Assembly: GCA_022496805.1 (NCBI GenBank)
Contig: CM040085.1
Location: 12,367,811-12,431,810, forward strand
DNA length: 64,000 nucleotides
Direction of reading: 5' to 3'
Source: Pohlia nutans
Lineage: Eukaryota; Streptophyta; Bryopsida; Bryales; Mniaceae
Part shown: positions 24,457 to 35,646 of the stretch, piece by piece
How the letters are laid out: every line of letters starts with the position of its first letter
Numbering within the stretch: position 1 is the stretch's first letter
Notes under the pieces: model-generated
The model's input: the letters and a program-made list of their open reading frames with translations, nothing else
The model's database searches: none
What the model was told of the DNA's origin: nothing
Made by a program: the position numbers and the translations under genes

Positions 24457-26084
24457 CAGTGACTGCCAAAACTGAGTACGAACACAGCTTACTGAAATTT
24501 AACAAACAATGTAGGGAAATTGGATGCGTCAAAAATGAAACCATAAATTGCACAGGATTACCATTGCAATCAGTCATAGTTCCATGGGGATTGAGGTCTA
24601 TTACACACATGTATGCATGTTAAAAAAAAAGTAAAGTGAAGTTCAGTCCAAAACTCAGTTTTGCTCACATTAGCTGGAACAAAGTTAAAAATTTGTCCAC
24701 CTACCCTTAGCAACTATAACAGCTGCAATGCGCTTAAGCATGCTTTTATACAAGTTCTTACACTCACTGGGAGTAATTGAAGCCCAACAATCCTCAACAC
24801 GCTCCCACAATTCTAACATTCCTTTGGGAGGTCTCTCATATTGGTTGAGTCGACGTTTTAAAGTTGCCCACAAATGTTCGATCGGATTCAAGTCTGGAGA
24901 TTGCGCCGGCCACTTCAAAAGAGTGAATTCTTGCGAATTCAGCCAACGGCGCACACTCTTGGATGTATGCTTTGGGTCATTATCCTGTTGAAAAATCAAA
25001 TTGGCAGGATCTAGATTGTATGTATGCAGTGTATGAACCAGTTCTCGCTCTAAAATTTCTCTATACATGTACTGATCCATTCTTCCCTCAATCCTACACA
25101 TCATACCAAGGCCACTCGGAGTCATGCAACCCCACATCATCACTCCCCCACCTCCAAAGTTGACAGTTTGTTGCACCATTCCAGCACTTCTACTCTGTCC
25201 ATCACGAAACCAACACCAACTGCGACCATCAGAGTAAAATCGGTTGATTTTTGTTTCATCAGAAAATACTACACAATCCCAATCATCATCAGTCCAATGG
25301 CAATGACGTCTAGCAAATTCTAATTGTCCTTTAATTTGAAGAAGTGTGAGCTTTGGTTTCTTTTGCTTCACTTCACATTTCAAACCTGCTTTTCGTAACA
25401 TTCTCCTCACAGTACTATCACTCATACCAACATGAAGCTCCTCTCAAGTAATTTCCAACTTTGTGTGCAGTTTCTAAGCCACCTATAGTGATTTCTCTCA
25501 CACAAGCCCTGCGATCAGCTGCACTGTACACCTATGGCCTGCCACCAAAACTGCGATTCACATCACTCAACTCACTCAAATGTTGCTTACGAAATTGTGC
25601 AACCCAACTTTGGGATACTTGTAAGTCTCTAGCAACATTTCTAGTACTTTCACCCCTCCTCAACTTTTCTAAAGTAGCTTCTTCTATCTGCTTTCTATCA
25701 ACAACAGAGAGAGACCTTAATGAAACCATTTTGCTCAATTTGCATACATGATGTGCACTGAATAGGGACACAATTATAAATGTGAAGGCCAAGAACATGC
25801 CCATCCAAAAAAATAGACCCAGAAAACCACTTGTGCATGTCAAATTTGTAGCATTCACCGCGTAATCCAAGTGTGAGCATAACTGAGTTTTAGAGCTAAT
25901 TTACTTTGATCTATATCTTTCTCAAATCATTTTGCATTGCTGGACTTGTAATTTGGTAGCCACATCATTTACTTGAATGTATACTTGTGCCGTCAACTGA
26001 TTTGGCATTAAATGCAGTAAATTATAAAATATGAATGGCTAAAGGTAGACTAAGCTATTTCGTACTCAGTTTTGACAGTCATTG
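24457..26084 (-). mobile_element. Tc1-type (Tc1/mariner) transposon, 1.63 kb
   Basis: Terminal inverted repeats start CAGTGACTGCCAAAACTGAG on the left. The right end, read inward, is CAATGACTGTCAAAACTGAG. Both ends are flanked by TA (24455-24456 and 26085-26086), the Tc1/mariner target duplication. Length and the single transposase match a full-size Tc1 element. The transposase inside is broken, so the copy is presumably immobile unless helped in trans. Confidence 0.9.
24685..25729 (-). pseudogene. Tc1-type DD34E transposase, disrupted
   Basis: Cut-and-paste transposase. From the ATG at 25729: an N-terminal helix-turn-helix (RSLSVVDRKQIEEATLEKL, then TRNVARDLQVSQSWVAQFR), a second HTH-type region with a GRP hinge (GGRP), and the catalytic domain. 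Visible catalytic residues: the Asp in VVFSDETKI, the Asp in IFQQDNDPKHTSK and the Glu in SPDLNPIEHLW, with 34 residues between the last two, i.e. DD34E as in animal and fungal Tc1. The frame has a TAG at 25534-25532 right after GGRP and a one-base frameshift shortly before the ATG of the 246-residue downstream frame (about 25430-25450). Plant mariner-like elements are usually DD39D, so a DD34E Tc1 element is unusual here. Confidence 0.9.
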
Positions 26085-28373
26085 TAAGACGTTATGTTCG
26101 ACACTTGGTGGAGTACGACAACCCACCCCAAATATCCAAATACCAAATCTTGAGTGCAGCACAGAAATGAGAATCCTTTTCAGAAAAATTGCCCCACTGA
26201 CAAGCAGGGATAAGATTGATGGACTCACCCACCTCTATTCCTCTTACAATGGTTGATGAATCGAACCCACATTGATTGAACATTGATCTGGACCGTAGAG
26301 AAGTCACTGATATTTAAAGGAATCAACGGCGTTGTAATCTCGGCCAGCTTGTGGAACCTGTTCATTGGATGGGAAGTCTTCTTTTGTGAGCTTTTGCGTC
26401 ACTTGCAAAGAGATCCAGTCTGTTGAGTTCAAACTCTTTACACTTTCTATGTTTCCAATCTACGGAGTGGAAGCTTACACACTCATTCATTTCTGCATTG
26501 TGCAATTTATTGTCATACTTTCATTGTCCAGTGCACACTCCTCAGTGGAAATCCTTACAACATTAGGGAGTGTCAAACCTAACAATAATGCACAATAATC
26601 CCTTGAGCAATGGAGCAATTATCTCTTTTGGTGGTTGTGAACAATCACGATTATGAGTTTTACCCTACGAGCATCAGGGTTGGTCACAAGATAAGCATAA
26701 CGATAATCATGCCGTGAAAGAAGTTTGTGCGAAATGCTTGAGCAACAAACAAACCAGAAGAAATTTTACTAAAGTTAACCACGCGACTTGTAATTATCCA
26801 AGGCCTCATAAGAAAGGGTTTTCTCAAACCTCATTTTGATAATCTCTACTCTAATTGGTTGCTTTCAGCATGTTGATTATCTTATCATGAAACAGTGGAT
26901 TATTTTGTTAAGAGGTTTGACACCCCCTATTGAGTAACCACTGCAAAACTTCCCTCTAAACAAGCTTGGAAACGATGTCGTTGGAAAACTTCTTAGATGC
27001 ATGGGAACAATATTTTAGTACACTTCATTGGTTATTGGAGTTGAATCAAAGTTAGGATTTCAGGTGAATATTTTTATATTTTTAGAAACCACAGGGATCA
27101 CCCTACCATTTATAAATAATAATATTATGTTAAAATTATAAGAAAGATGAAAGTGCATCAAATGGTGTAATGGAAAAGACATGAGACCAATACTCTTGAG
27201 CTAGCCATAGTTATATTAGTGTAGCGTAGACTCCATTTTCAAAATAAGGGAATGTTAGCAAGTATCTTATTTTGTCTTTTATTTAGTGTGGGATTTTGAA
27301 TAAACAAACTCTTAATTCATGTTAACTTTTTAAAATAAACTAGAATGTTCTCTCTCTTGAATTGGAAGAGGAAATCTTAAGTGATTCGGCCCCTAAGTTT
27401 TCAATTGTGATAACAATGCATTAGTAAAATAATGAGATCTCAAGGAATTACCATTATCAAGTACAAATCTTTAGCATGTTATATATTTATGTCTTTCAAG
27501 CCGCTTATTGTAGCCGTTTTAATAAATTGCATTGACAAATGACATGCAATCTACACGTAATTGCTAATTTGATGGGAATAAAGTGCTAATGGGGCCACTC
27601 CATAGTTGATTTTTCTCTAAACTTCCATGCATGTCTACGTGGAATCGCCCACCATGTTGTGCATTTTGGAGTGTACTATTGGACAAACAAATTTTCAATT
27701 ATATACTCTCTTTTGAACTGACTCCCACTCTAAGTTTAGAAAAGTTTCATATCATGGGTGTGAGTTCGCGACTTCTATTTTGAAAGTAGAGGCGATTTGG
27801 AAACGAGGCTCAAATCTCCACGACTTTTGCATGCGATTGTTAGTTTAGAACCGAGTCGGGTCTGATTTAGAAAGTAAAACTGAACTCTAGCCTCATGCTG
27901 ACACCTCTTATTGGGAAACAAAAGAGCTTCCAAAGCGAGCATGGATCACCGCCAATTCTTGTGCAGTTTACACCAATGGCAGCGCAACTTTCCATGGGCC
28001 GCCATACTACTCCGCACATTTCGAAGCTGCCTATCTAAAGCCCCGCTTAGGTTTGTCTAATTCCAAAGAACAAATATCAGCCTCGAATTAGTAACTTACT
28101 AATCACTCTGGACACTGGCACCCTTCAAAGGCAGCTAGCCCATTGTTGCTGGATCATCATCGTGGAGATCGTCGGCGATGGCGATTGATAGTGAAATGTG
28201 AGTGAAGTTGGGCACATGTCTTCCAGTACCTGCCAGTGCCGATCACCTTCACGTTGCTGTCTGTACTGTTTCTTGTAGAGGATTAGCTCGGCTTTCTTGT
28301 AGAATTTTTTTGTTTTGTTTTTGTGACCACAGTATGTTGCAGCAGGGCTTGCGACGATCCTGCGGGATAAGGA
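26085..28373. other. gene-free stretch
   Basis: No supported gene across about 2.3 kb. The frames present are short and lack domains. Confidence 0.5.
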
Positions 28374-28600
28374 TTCTCCCTGTTCTTGTGCATGTTTCAC
28401 AAAGCCTGAAGACGCATATCATTCTCTAAAAGAACAGAGCATTGTGGAGCTACAATTTCACCGAGCGAGGAAGAACGTGATTAGGATCTGTGCTTGTGCA
28501 TGTTTTACAGAGCCTGTTGAGCGAGAAGACGCGTATCATTCTACTTCTTTGAGATTCTTTAAAAGAACAGAGGATTGTGGAGGTACGAGGAAGAACTTGA
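28374..28600. repeat. imperfect tandem duplication (about 115 bp)
   Basis: Two copies share CTTGTGCATGTTT, CAxAGCCTG, GAAGACGC(A/G)TATCATTCT, AAAAGAACAGAG(C/G)ATTGTGGAG and GAGGAAGAACxTGAT(T/C)AGGAT. The pair lies just upstream of the reading frame at 28627. Confidence 0.6.
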
Positions 28601-28626
28601 TCAGGATTTTTTAGGCAGGGGATACC

Positions 28627-29031
28627 ATGACGCAATTTAGCTCGTGGAGTGAGTCGGAATCGGGAGTGACGGTAGAAATAGGTCAGGCGCGAGTTGAAGA
28701 GGATGCCGGGTGGAGTGCACCAGGACGTTGTGTGATTCCGAAGGTGCATCCCCCCGCGCTCAATAGGAGCGATCAACAAGTGCCGGTTTACTGGGACCAA
28801 ACGGTGCCGGTGTGGTCGTCAGCCGATCTTGATTCTTGCAAAAGAAAGCCTGCGCTTAATTCTTCGAGTGGGAGCAGTTATGGCGAATGCTGCCGCACCG
28901 TGTACCGCAGAAGCTCTCCAAGAAACCCGGCGGGCGATGAGAAGGTGCACAATGGAAGGCGGACTGGCGGCAATGCAACCAAGGTTAGTTTTGACGACAT
29001 CATGTCCATGTACCAGAGCTCTCTGATGTGA
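28627..29031 (+). CDS. unrecognised small protein, 134 aa
   Basis: Not recognised. The frame is open from an ATG in GATACCATGACG, is serine- and arginine-rich, and ends with an ordered-looking segment (ATKVSFDDIMSMYQSSLM) that could be a short interaction motif. Codon and GC content are higher than in the surrounding spacer, which argues weakly for a real exon. A potential donor (AAG/GTTAGT) occurs at the codons for TKV, so the true gene could splice there. No upstream or downstream exon was identified, and the frame could be a chance one. Confidence 0.35.
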   Translation: MTQFSSWSESESGVTVEIGQARVEEDAGWSAPGRCVIPKVHPPALNRSDQQVPVYWDQTVPVWSSADLDSCKRKPALNSSSGSSYGECCRTVYRRSSPRNPAGDEKVHNGRRTGGNATKVSFDDIMSMYQSSLM

Positions 29032-29557
29032 AACAAAACCTCAAGCGACTATGGCGAAATTTAATTTCGCGGACACTTTGAATTCCAGCGCCATTGTTGG
29101 ACGTTTCTGTCGGCGCCATGTGTGTGGTGAGGCAGAAGAATTTCGCTTGCAGGAAGCCATAGAAAGCACCATTATCATACAATACTTGAAATTATGTTTC
29201 AAATTCGTAGATGCGATTTCAAGGCCGTCGGTCGAGCTTACCACAAGCTCCTTGTAAAGGTGCGCCAATTCAATTTTGACAGTACAGGAGCAAAATGAGC
29301 GCGGGAGCTCCATTGTTACAAGATAGTGAGAGGATAGCTGTTGTATTTACTGTTGGATAAACATATATCGTCTAGTTCTAGAGGGATAGGCAGGCGAGCA
29401 TCACAATAGTATGCTCTGTGCTGTGATTTTAGTTCAAGGAATGTGAATATACTTGCAGAGTCCTTTTCAAACTTTGAATCAGCCAGCTCCTCCCCCAGAC
29501 TCACTTTGTTCTCTGTGAAGTCTGAACTTGGAACTGAAACAGGAAAGATATCAGCCC

Positions 29558-30124
29558 TTAACCCTAAATGCCTACAGCCCTCTCCAGATTTGGAGAGATG
29601 CATTATAAAATGCAACTTAGAGGGATACTTTTAACTTGATGCATGAATAAAAGTTGTACATTATGAATTCTAAATTCTATCCATACAGTTAGATCTATGA
29701 TTGCAATCACCAATATTTTTGTATAAAATTTGAAACTCGAAATTCAAAATTCTTTTGTAGTTCGATTATGAATAAGATATTGCCAATATGTGGATGCGAT
29801 TTGTTGTGATGGGTTGAAATGTAATACTCTAAATGTAGTGATTTTTGGAGATCTTTTGGTTGCTTAATCTTATGAGTTGGTTTTTCAAGAGCACTCTTGA
29901 ACTAAGATCTTAGAATGTTTTGGTGAATTATTGCAACATAAAATGAGGCATAAAAATTTCACAAATCATTGCCTTTCTAATTGGTTCACACATGCATTAA
30001 GCTAACTTCCCATAAAATCTATAGTAAAAAAATTCACATTGCAAAATGTGCATGACGGATGAGAAATCAGAGTTTGATTATGTACATCATCCTAAAAATG
30101 AATGGTTAGGCAGTTAGAGGTCAA
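29558..30124. mobile_element. TTAA-flanked element, family B copy 3
   Basis: Starts TTAACCCTAAATGCC. Internal match to the copies at 18909 and 20990 is clear (GATGCATTATAAAATGCAAC, AGAGGGATAC, CATGAATAAAAGTTGT). The right end GCAGTTAGAGGTCAA has lost the TTAA by substitution. It lies just outside the left end of the large element. Confidence 0.75.
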
Positions 30125-30203
30125 ACATCTATTAAATTGCTAACTTAGTGGGGACATTGAACCATTCAATCATGACACTGTTGTTTGGAAATAGGACCTT
30201 CAC

Positions 30204-30381
30204 ACATAACCACTTGTTGACTTTTCAATGCTAACGTGGTTCCATCCCAGTGGCAACTCATCACCATCGCCATCACAAGTTGCAACTCATAGCCTTCTCT
30301 CCTTTCAATTTGCATCCTACCCCTTGGATCATGAAGATCAAAACTTATATTTAACTAATTATGGACAAATTCATAGTCCAT
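30204..30381 (+). repeat. left terminal inverted repeat of the 15-kb element
   Basis: Blocks 30204-30235 (ACATAACC... CTAAC) and 30341-30375 (ATATTTAACTAATTATGGAC then AAATTCATA) pair with the right end. About 105 bases between them have no partner on the right. Confidence 0.75.
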
Positions 30382-30553
30382 AAATAAGTCGGCCCTCAGC
30401 CGACAAATGCCAAATATGCAAAGGATGAAAAAATCGGACCATGAATATAGAAATGCGAGGATTTTTTTTTTTGATTTGAATATTAAAATCAGTGAACAAA
30501 TACAAGTTGCTCAAATGGAGCAGAAGAGAGTCGGCCCGCAGTCGATAATCATC

Positions 30554-31222
30554 CTAATATAAAGAATAGGAATATTCTCTACCATGAGGAATCCTGTACT
30601 TCAGGGCATGTACAACTTCGTAGTGAATCTGTCCAGGTCTGTGAGAATGCTTCATATAATCACTGACAGACTTAAATTTATGTAAGGGATAAATGAAGGG
30701 AAGAATATCTGTAGCAACATTAGGAATAGTCCTGCTTGATAGGGTCAAGTCTCCCTGAAATGGCCAAGGCATGTAGCACGCAACATCAGGAGTCCTACGT
30801 AGAGAGAGAGGGCTAACATCAACGAGGAGGACTTGGTCAGGCTTGCATACATCCCTCGAATGGCGCTTAGAATAAAGAGTGTTGAGAACCTTGTAACACC
30901 AGGGAAAATTCTCACTACGTTCACAATATTCTCTACCAAAAACAAAGGATAGCCTATCTACAACGCCCTCCGGGAGGATAAAACTTAGCAAGAGCTTCAA
31001 GTCTCGGATTGGCATCTTAGACCACATGCCAACATGGAATCGCTCCAACAACATTGCAAACAACTTCCTAACACCTGGCCTCCTGACAACATTCCGATGA
31101 GCATTCCAACGATCCGGCATAACATTAGGATTGATAAAGCAAAGCAATCCCAAAACACAGAGAACAATACATTTCTTGACGGCATGAGGTTGAGCGAAAT
31201 CAGAATCCATGTGGGAATCTCC
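30554..31222 (-). pseudogene. FCP1/NIF-like HAD domain, motif I aspartates missing
   Basis: Resembles the NLI-interacting-factor (small CTD phosphatase) branch of the HAD superfamily. After an acceptor (TTTTGTTCAG) at 31223 the exon reads KKCIVL, RRPGVRKLFAMLLERFHVGMWSKM, VVDRLSFVFGREYCE, CYKVLNTLYSKRHSR, DQVLLVDVSPLSLRR, CYMPWPFQGD and ILPFIYPLHKFKSVSDYM, the usual order of that domain. HAD motif I should be DxDGT or DLNG-like; here it is CVLGLLC, so the nucleophile Asp is absent, while the later VDVSP Asp is present. It could be a non-catalytic domain or a decayed one. No internal stop is seen. It may belong to the same gene as the HAD domain just upstream. Confidence 0.65.
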
Positions 31223-31880
31223 CTGAACAAAAAACAGACGAATAACTCATAAATATGATGGTTAGATAAAGAGCAAGAGCGGACGACAATGACAGAGAAG
31301 GCAAGTTGCGGAACATATCGGCCGGCAGCCAACAACATGATAGAAGCTAGAATATGGAGAACATGTTGGCTGGCAGCTGACAACAGTATGAACATGAGAA
31401 ATCGAGTTGCACGGCATAGAATAAGATCAAGGGAAAGATACAAAAATAAAAGAAGACAAAGAATGATGTGAAAATGGGCTGAAACGCTCATAATATTGAA
31501 CAGAAGAAGAACCATCGAAATGATAATTCGAACAGTCATTCTACTACAAAAATAATACAATATTAACAAAAAAAAGGTCTTCAAAATGTACAGTTACTGG
31601 ATAAGGACGTCCTCAAAACTACACAGTATGCTACAAAGTTTCCAGCTACAGAAATAGATCCTCATCATTTACAATTACTCGATATTAAGTAGGTCCTCAA
31701 AAGTGCAGTCTCTCACAAAATTTACACCTATGCTAAAGATATATAACCTAGGTGTCTAGCAAAACTGGAAAGAAGTCTATCGGCCAGCAGTCGACAAGTA
31801 GAGCCTCATCGACTTCGAGGCTGCTGGGTGCCGGAACTTGAAAATCTCCAACGCTAAAAAATGGCTGGAGATTATTCAAT

Positions 31881-32722
31881 CTATAATTCCCCTAGGAACA
31901 AGCGACTAGCTCCGTTAGCTTTTTCGTACCAGGGATTATCTGGAAAACTGCGGGCTTGCCCCAAAGTTTGGTGGGCCTCGAAAAACTCTGGAACAGATTG
32001 TCCAGAGGACCTGAGCTTATACAAAAGGGGTTGCAAAACTTGCAGACGGAAAGGTTTTTGATTCTTCTTCAACTTCGCCTCCGGATACATCGTGCAGGTA
32101 GGTGGGTGAAAAGCATTAAAAGGATTGTTCAGGACGTTCTTGTATGGGGAGTCATCAATGAAGAGAGTGTTTGCTTCAGTGGCTCCACGCGCCACCAACA
32201 GAGGACTGCGTTGAAACAGGCGTTCTAATGGCTTCAAAAATATGGCTTCTGGGGAGAGTCCTTGTCTCTGTAAGCACTCTCCCTGCACATACTTTGCCCA
32301 AACTACAAGCAGTTCTCTGGAAGGCAAGGGACCTTATCCCGGATAAAATCAATCCGAGGAGCAAGGTTGTGCTTCTAGACACAAGACCAGAAACAAATTT
32401 CGAACTCACTGTCCACACACCAATCCAAGAAGTCCGCCAGATCCGGTCTAGCCCTGGACTCACCCTTCTTCATTCCCTTCTTGCCACCCAAAATCTTAGG
32501 GGGCGTCCAGTGAATGAGTGTCCCATTGACGTCGAAGAGAAGAAAATATTTTAAAGGGGCTACCTGCGGACCGGCAGACGGAACTGGCGATAACGTTGCG
32601 GTATGAGCAGTATCACCCTCGTCTGCATTATCGTCCTCTCCGGAGTGTGCAGACCCTCGGGAAGAGCTATCGTCGCGGTCCGATGACTCGTATTCACAAT
32701 ACTCTGCAAGAGGATGAAGCAT
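31881..32722 (-). pseudogene. FCP1/NIF-like HAD phosphatase, frame broken
   Basis: Starts either at the ATG at 32722 or at an acceptor (CTCTTGCAG) with the exon beginning at 32703. An acidic, serine-rich N-terminus (SSDRDDSSSRGSAHSGEDD) precedes the HAD domain: YFLLFDVNGTLIHW (motif I, first Asp kept, second replaced by Asn), RPDLADFLDWCVDSEFEICFWSC (motif II region), FLKPLERLFQ and NTLFIDDSPYKN (motif III). A TAG at 32377-32375 follows FWSCV, and the frame shifts near 32330 between a DKVPCLP segment and the LLVVWAKYVQGECL segment. The tail runs to a TAG at 31881. The intact relative would dephosphorylate a protein Ser/Thr substrate. Confidence 0.75.
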
Positions 32723-32810
32723 TCATACGATAAGCGACAAGATAGTAGTCAAGCACTCCAGACGCAATAGAAAATGAATGAGTCAGGATAAAACTGAATA
32801 GCCGACGATG

Positions 32811-33056
32811 ATAATTTGCATCGGCTGGCAGCCGACATGGCAGACTTGTCGGCTGGCAGCTGATACAAAGCCAAGTAAAGGAAGTGAGCTAAATGCTCAA
32901 AATCATGGAGACACTAGATTCTAAGAAATCCTAATAATTTGTATCGGCTGGCAGCCGACATCGAAGACCTGTCGGCTGGCAGCCGATACAAAGCAAAATA
33001 AATCTAGTGAGCACAATGCTCAAAATATTGCAGACAGTAGACACTAAGGAATCTTG
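32811..33056. repeat. tandem duplication (about 123 bp) carrying paired palindromes
   Basis: Two units start at about 32811 and 32934. Each has TAATTTG(C/T)ATCGGC, two copies of the 19-bp palindrome about 30 bases apart, then an AAATGCTCAAAAT word. The pair lies between the ParB-gene stop and the HAD gene start. Confidence 0.75.
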
Positions 33057-34090
33057 CCTACATAAGCGCGGAAGGTTCTAAATAAGGACTCAATCAATGT
33101 GAATCTACAATGCTAGTGCAGAATCTAGGGCACTCTATATACAATAGACTAAGACACTACTCCGTCGTCTGGGACAAAACTCCAGTTGGCCGCGGTCGCT
33201 TTGGAGAAGCATGACCCGAGTGCGACGGTGATAGAGGCTCATTCGGCGTGTCAAGCTCTGCCGTGTTGTCAGGGAAGTCAATCTCCGCAATCTCTGCCTC
33301 GAGCAACCGCTTCCTGGATGTTGCTCCATGAGAATCAACGGACATCAAGGTCAACCTTCCAACCCCCCCCCCCCCCCCTGGGTAAAGGAGCCGAGGATGT
33401 CGGCTGGCAGCCGACATGAGGAAGACCGGATAGCAGCGAGGACTTCATATGTTCCCTCGCTCGATTATCACCAACATCGACGCTTCGCGATCCAGGCACG
33501 ATATCCGCCAAGCGCTTCGTGATAACCTCGGACGCCGGAGGATCATCCAAATCCACTTGCATTGAGGAACCTCCAGAAATGTGGAGATCCTCTAGGCGCT
33601 CTAGTGGATGCTGCCCATGCGAGGCAGAATCCGACACCGACACGGAAGAAGAGTCCTTCGTAGACTGCGAGAAATTGATGTTCTTCCCAGACGTCAGCGG
33701 AAAGCCCGAAGTATCCATCGGCGGCGGAGATGCTCGAGGGTCCCTCTGTCGGCTGGCAGCCGATACCGGCTGGGAGGATACGGTGGTGGCAGGCGTAAGA
33801 ATGGGGGGAGTTTCATCCAACTCATTCGCCTCTCCCACAGCCAAATTGACTACACGGTGTCGGCCGGTAGCCGATACACGTGGTCCAGCAGCTTCAGCTA
33901 GAGGAATCTCCGGAATATTGGGATCCGAAGTAGATGGCCCGACATCTGCGTCGGTGTCCATGTCTTCAGGGATAGTGGGAGGAGCAACGACCCTCTCCAA
34001 GTTCATCCCCTTCACTCGATCGTGGGCCCTCGATACATCATCTTGGGACCGCACAAATTCGAGAACAGACCTGCCATTCGTCAGGAATTT

Positions 34091-35646
34091 CCGACACCAC
34101 TGATTCTGCACTGATTCAGTGCGTTTATCGTTAAACACTGATTCCGCACGTCATACGTGCATTTAGAAGTGTCGTTACGGTACGGAAGTGACATGCATTA
34201 CTAGAGTGTCGATACAGTGTCTTTTCAATGATTATCAAAAAAGTGTTGTTTCCGCACGAAAGTCGTGCTTGACGGAATCCGTGCGTTAATCGTGTATCTA
34301 CATTACATGGCTAATAAGACACGGATAACATGCGGATTTAGTTAATGCGGATTCAGTATCGTATACGTATCATATTAATGCCATTTACTATATTCGTGCG
34401 ATTTCAGTATCTATTATAATGCAAATTATTTTCGTACGACATCCGTGTACAATATTTTAATATATTTTTGGAATCTTTTGGAATCTTTTGGAATCTTTTG
34501 GAATATTTCAAAATATTTTATATTATTTTGGAATATATTGGAATATTCCAAGAATCTTCTTTAAATTATACTTACGGTTTAATTTTCCAAAACATTTTTA
34601 GATCTACATTTATAGAGTTTAGAAGCAATACACATTAAAATTTCAAAGAAATAACATTTTATATTTTTAGAATTCAAATTTGGTATTATTGGTTATCATT
34701 GTACTTTTCATCATAGGAGCAAAAAAAAAATAGCTCACAACCACCACGATTTTGGCAAAAAATAAAAAAATAAAAAATATTATGAAAAAAATCCTAAATA
34801 TACAAAACGTCCTGCATAATCTAGTGCAAAAAAAAAATTGGAAAAAAAGTTTTTTTCACATAGTTAAAAACATTCAAAGTCCGCTGAAAAAAAAAAAACA
34901 GCTCACAGCCATGATCTGCCATCACAATTTTGGCAAAAAAAAACACAATCTCAAAATATTCTGAAAAATTTCGTAGATGTAGGAAAAGCCCTGCATGTTG
35001 TAGTGCAAAAAAAAATTTGAAAAAAGAATTATATACACATGGCAAAAAATAGCCAATGGTTTCATTCTTTTATAATTACCAAAAGAGTTCGTTTCTATGC
35101 ATGAAGAGTTTGAGGTGGTTTGGTGGTTTGGAGCTTCATTGGCAACCGGGAGGTCGTGAGTTCAAATCCCACCGTTGGCGATAGAGCTTGGGAAGCTATG
35201 GTGGGCCCCACTGTGTGTTCGGGCAATTTCCGTGTAGTTGAAATGGATAGCGAGGAAAATAATTATTTTATATTGTATTATTATTTTATTTTATTATATA
35301 TATTTTAATAATATTAATTTGATCAAATTTAGATATAGAAAGAAAATAAAATCTAGATATGAAAAAGATGATGTCGCACGAAAAACGCATTGAATCAGTG
35401 TAGTTTTAAAGATGATTAAAACACGACATTTGACGAGTATAAAGAGTGCTGAATTCATACGTTTTCAATGGATGTATCAATCGTGTCGAATCAGTACTAT
35501 ATCCGCTTGTACGAACATCGTGTCATATCAGTGTAGTTGCGATGAATGACGCAACGATGCGGAATCAGTACGAAAATCGTACGAACCCTTGAAATATCGG
35601 AAATCGCAATGAATCAGTGCAGAATCAGTGGGGTCCGAAATTCCTG
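34091..35646. mobile_element. TIR element inserted at the start of ParB-gene exon 5
   Basis: The ends TCAGGAATTTCCGAC and (reverse complement) TCAGGAATTTCGGAC continue into CCACTGATTCTGCACTGATTC on both sides: a terminal inverted repeat of about 43 bases with few mismatches. It interrupts exon 5 a few codons after its acceptor. The interior has subterminal repeats of a CCGCACG/TTCAGT type, a GGAATCTTTT tandem run at about 34470-34502, and a SINE-like insertion. No transposase or clear target duplication was seen. Superfamily open. Confidence 0.75.
35110..35310 (+). mobile_element. tRNA-derived SINE-like element
   Basis: An internal RNA polymerase III promoter is suggested by an A-box-like TGGTTTGGAGC (35124-35134) and a B-box-like GAGTTCAAATCCC (35158-35170) about 34 bases apart. 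A unique body follows (GGTGGGCCCCAC) and an A/T-rich tail of TATT units. It is not a functional tRNA, because no acceptor stem closes round the boxes. It lies inside the TIR element. Confidence 0.55.

Noticed and set aside
35110..35310. A functional tRNA gene at the A/B-box sequence
   Set aside because: No acceptor stem or complete cloverleaf could be drawn, and an AT-rich tail follows, so a SINE is favoured.
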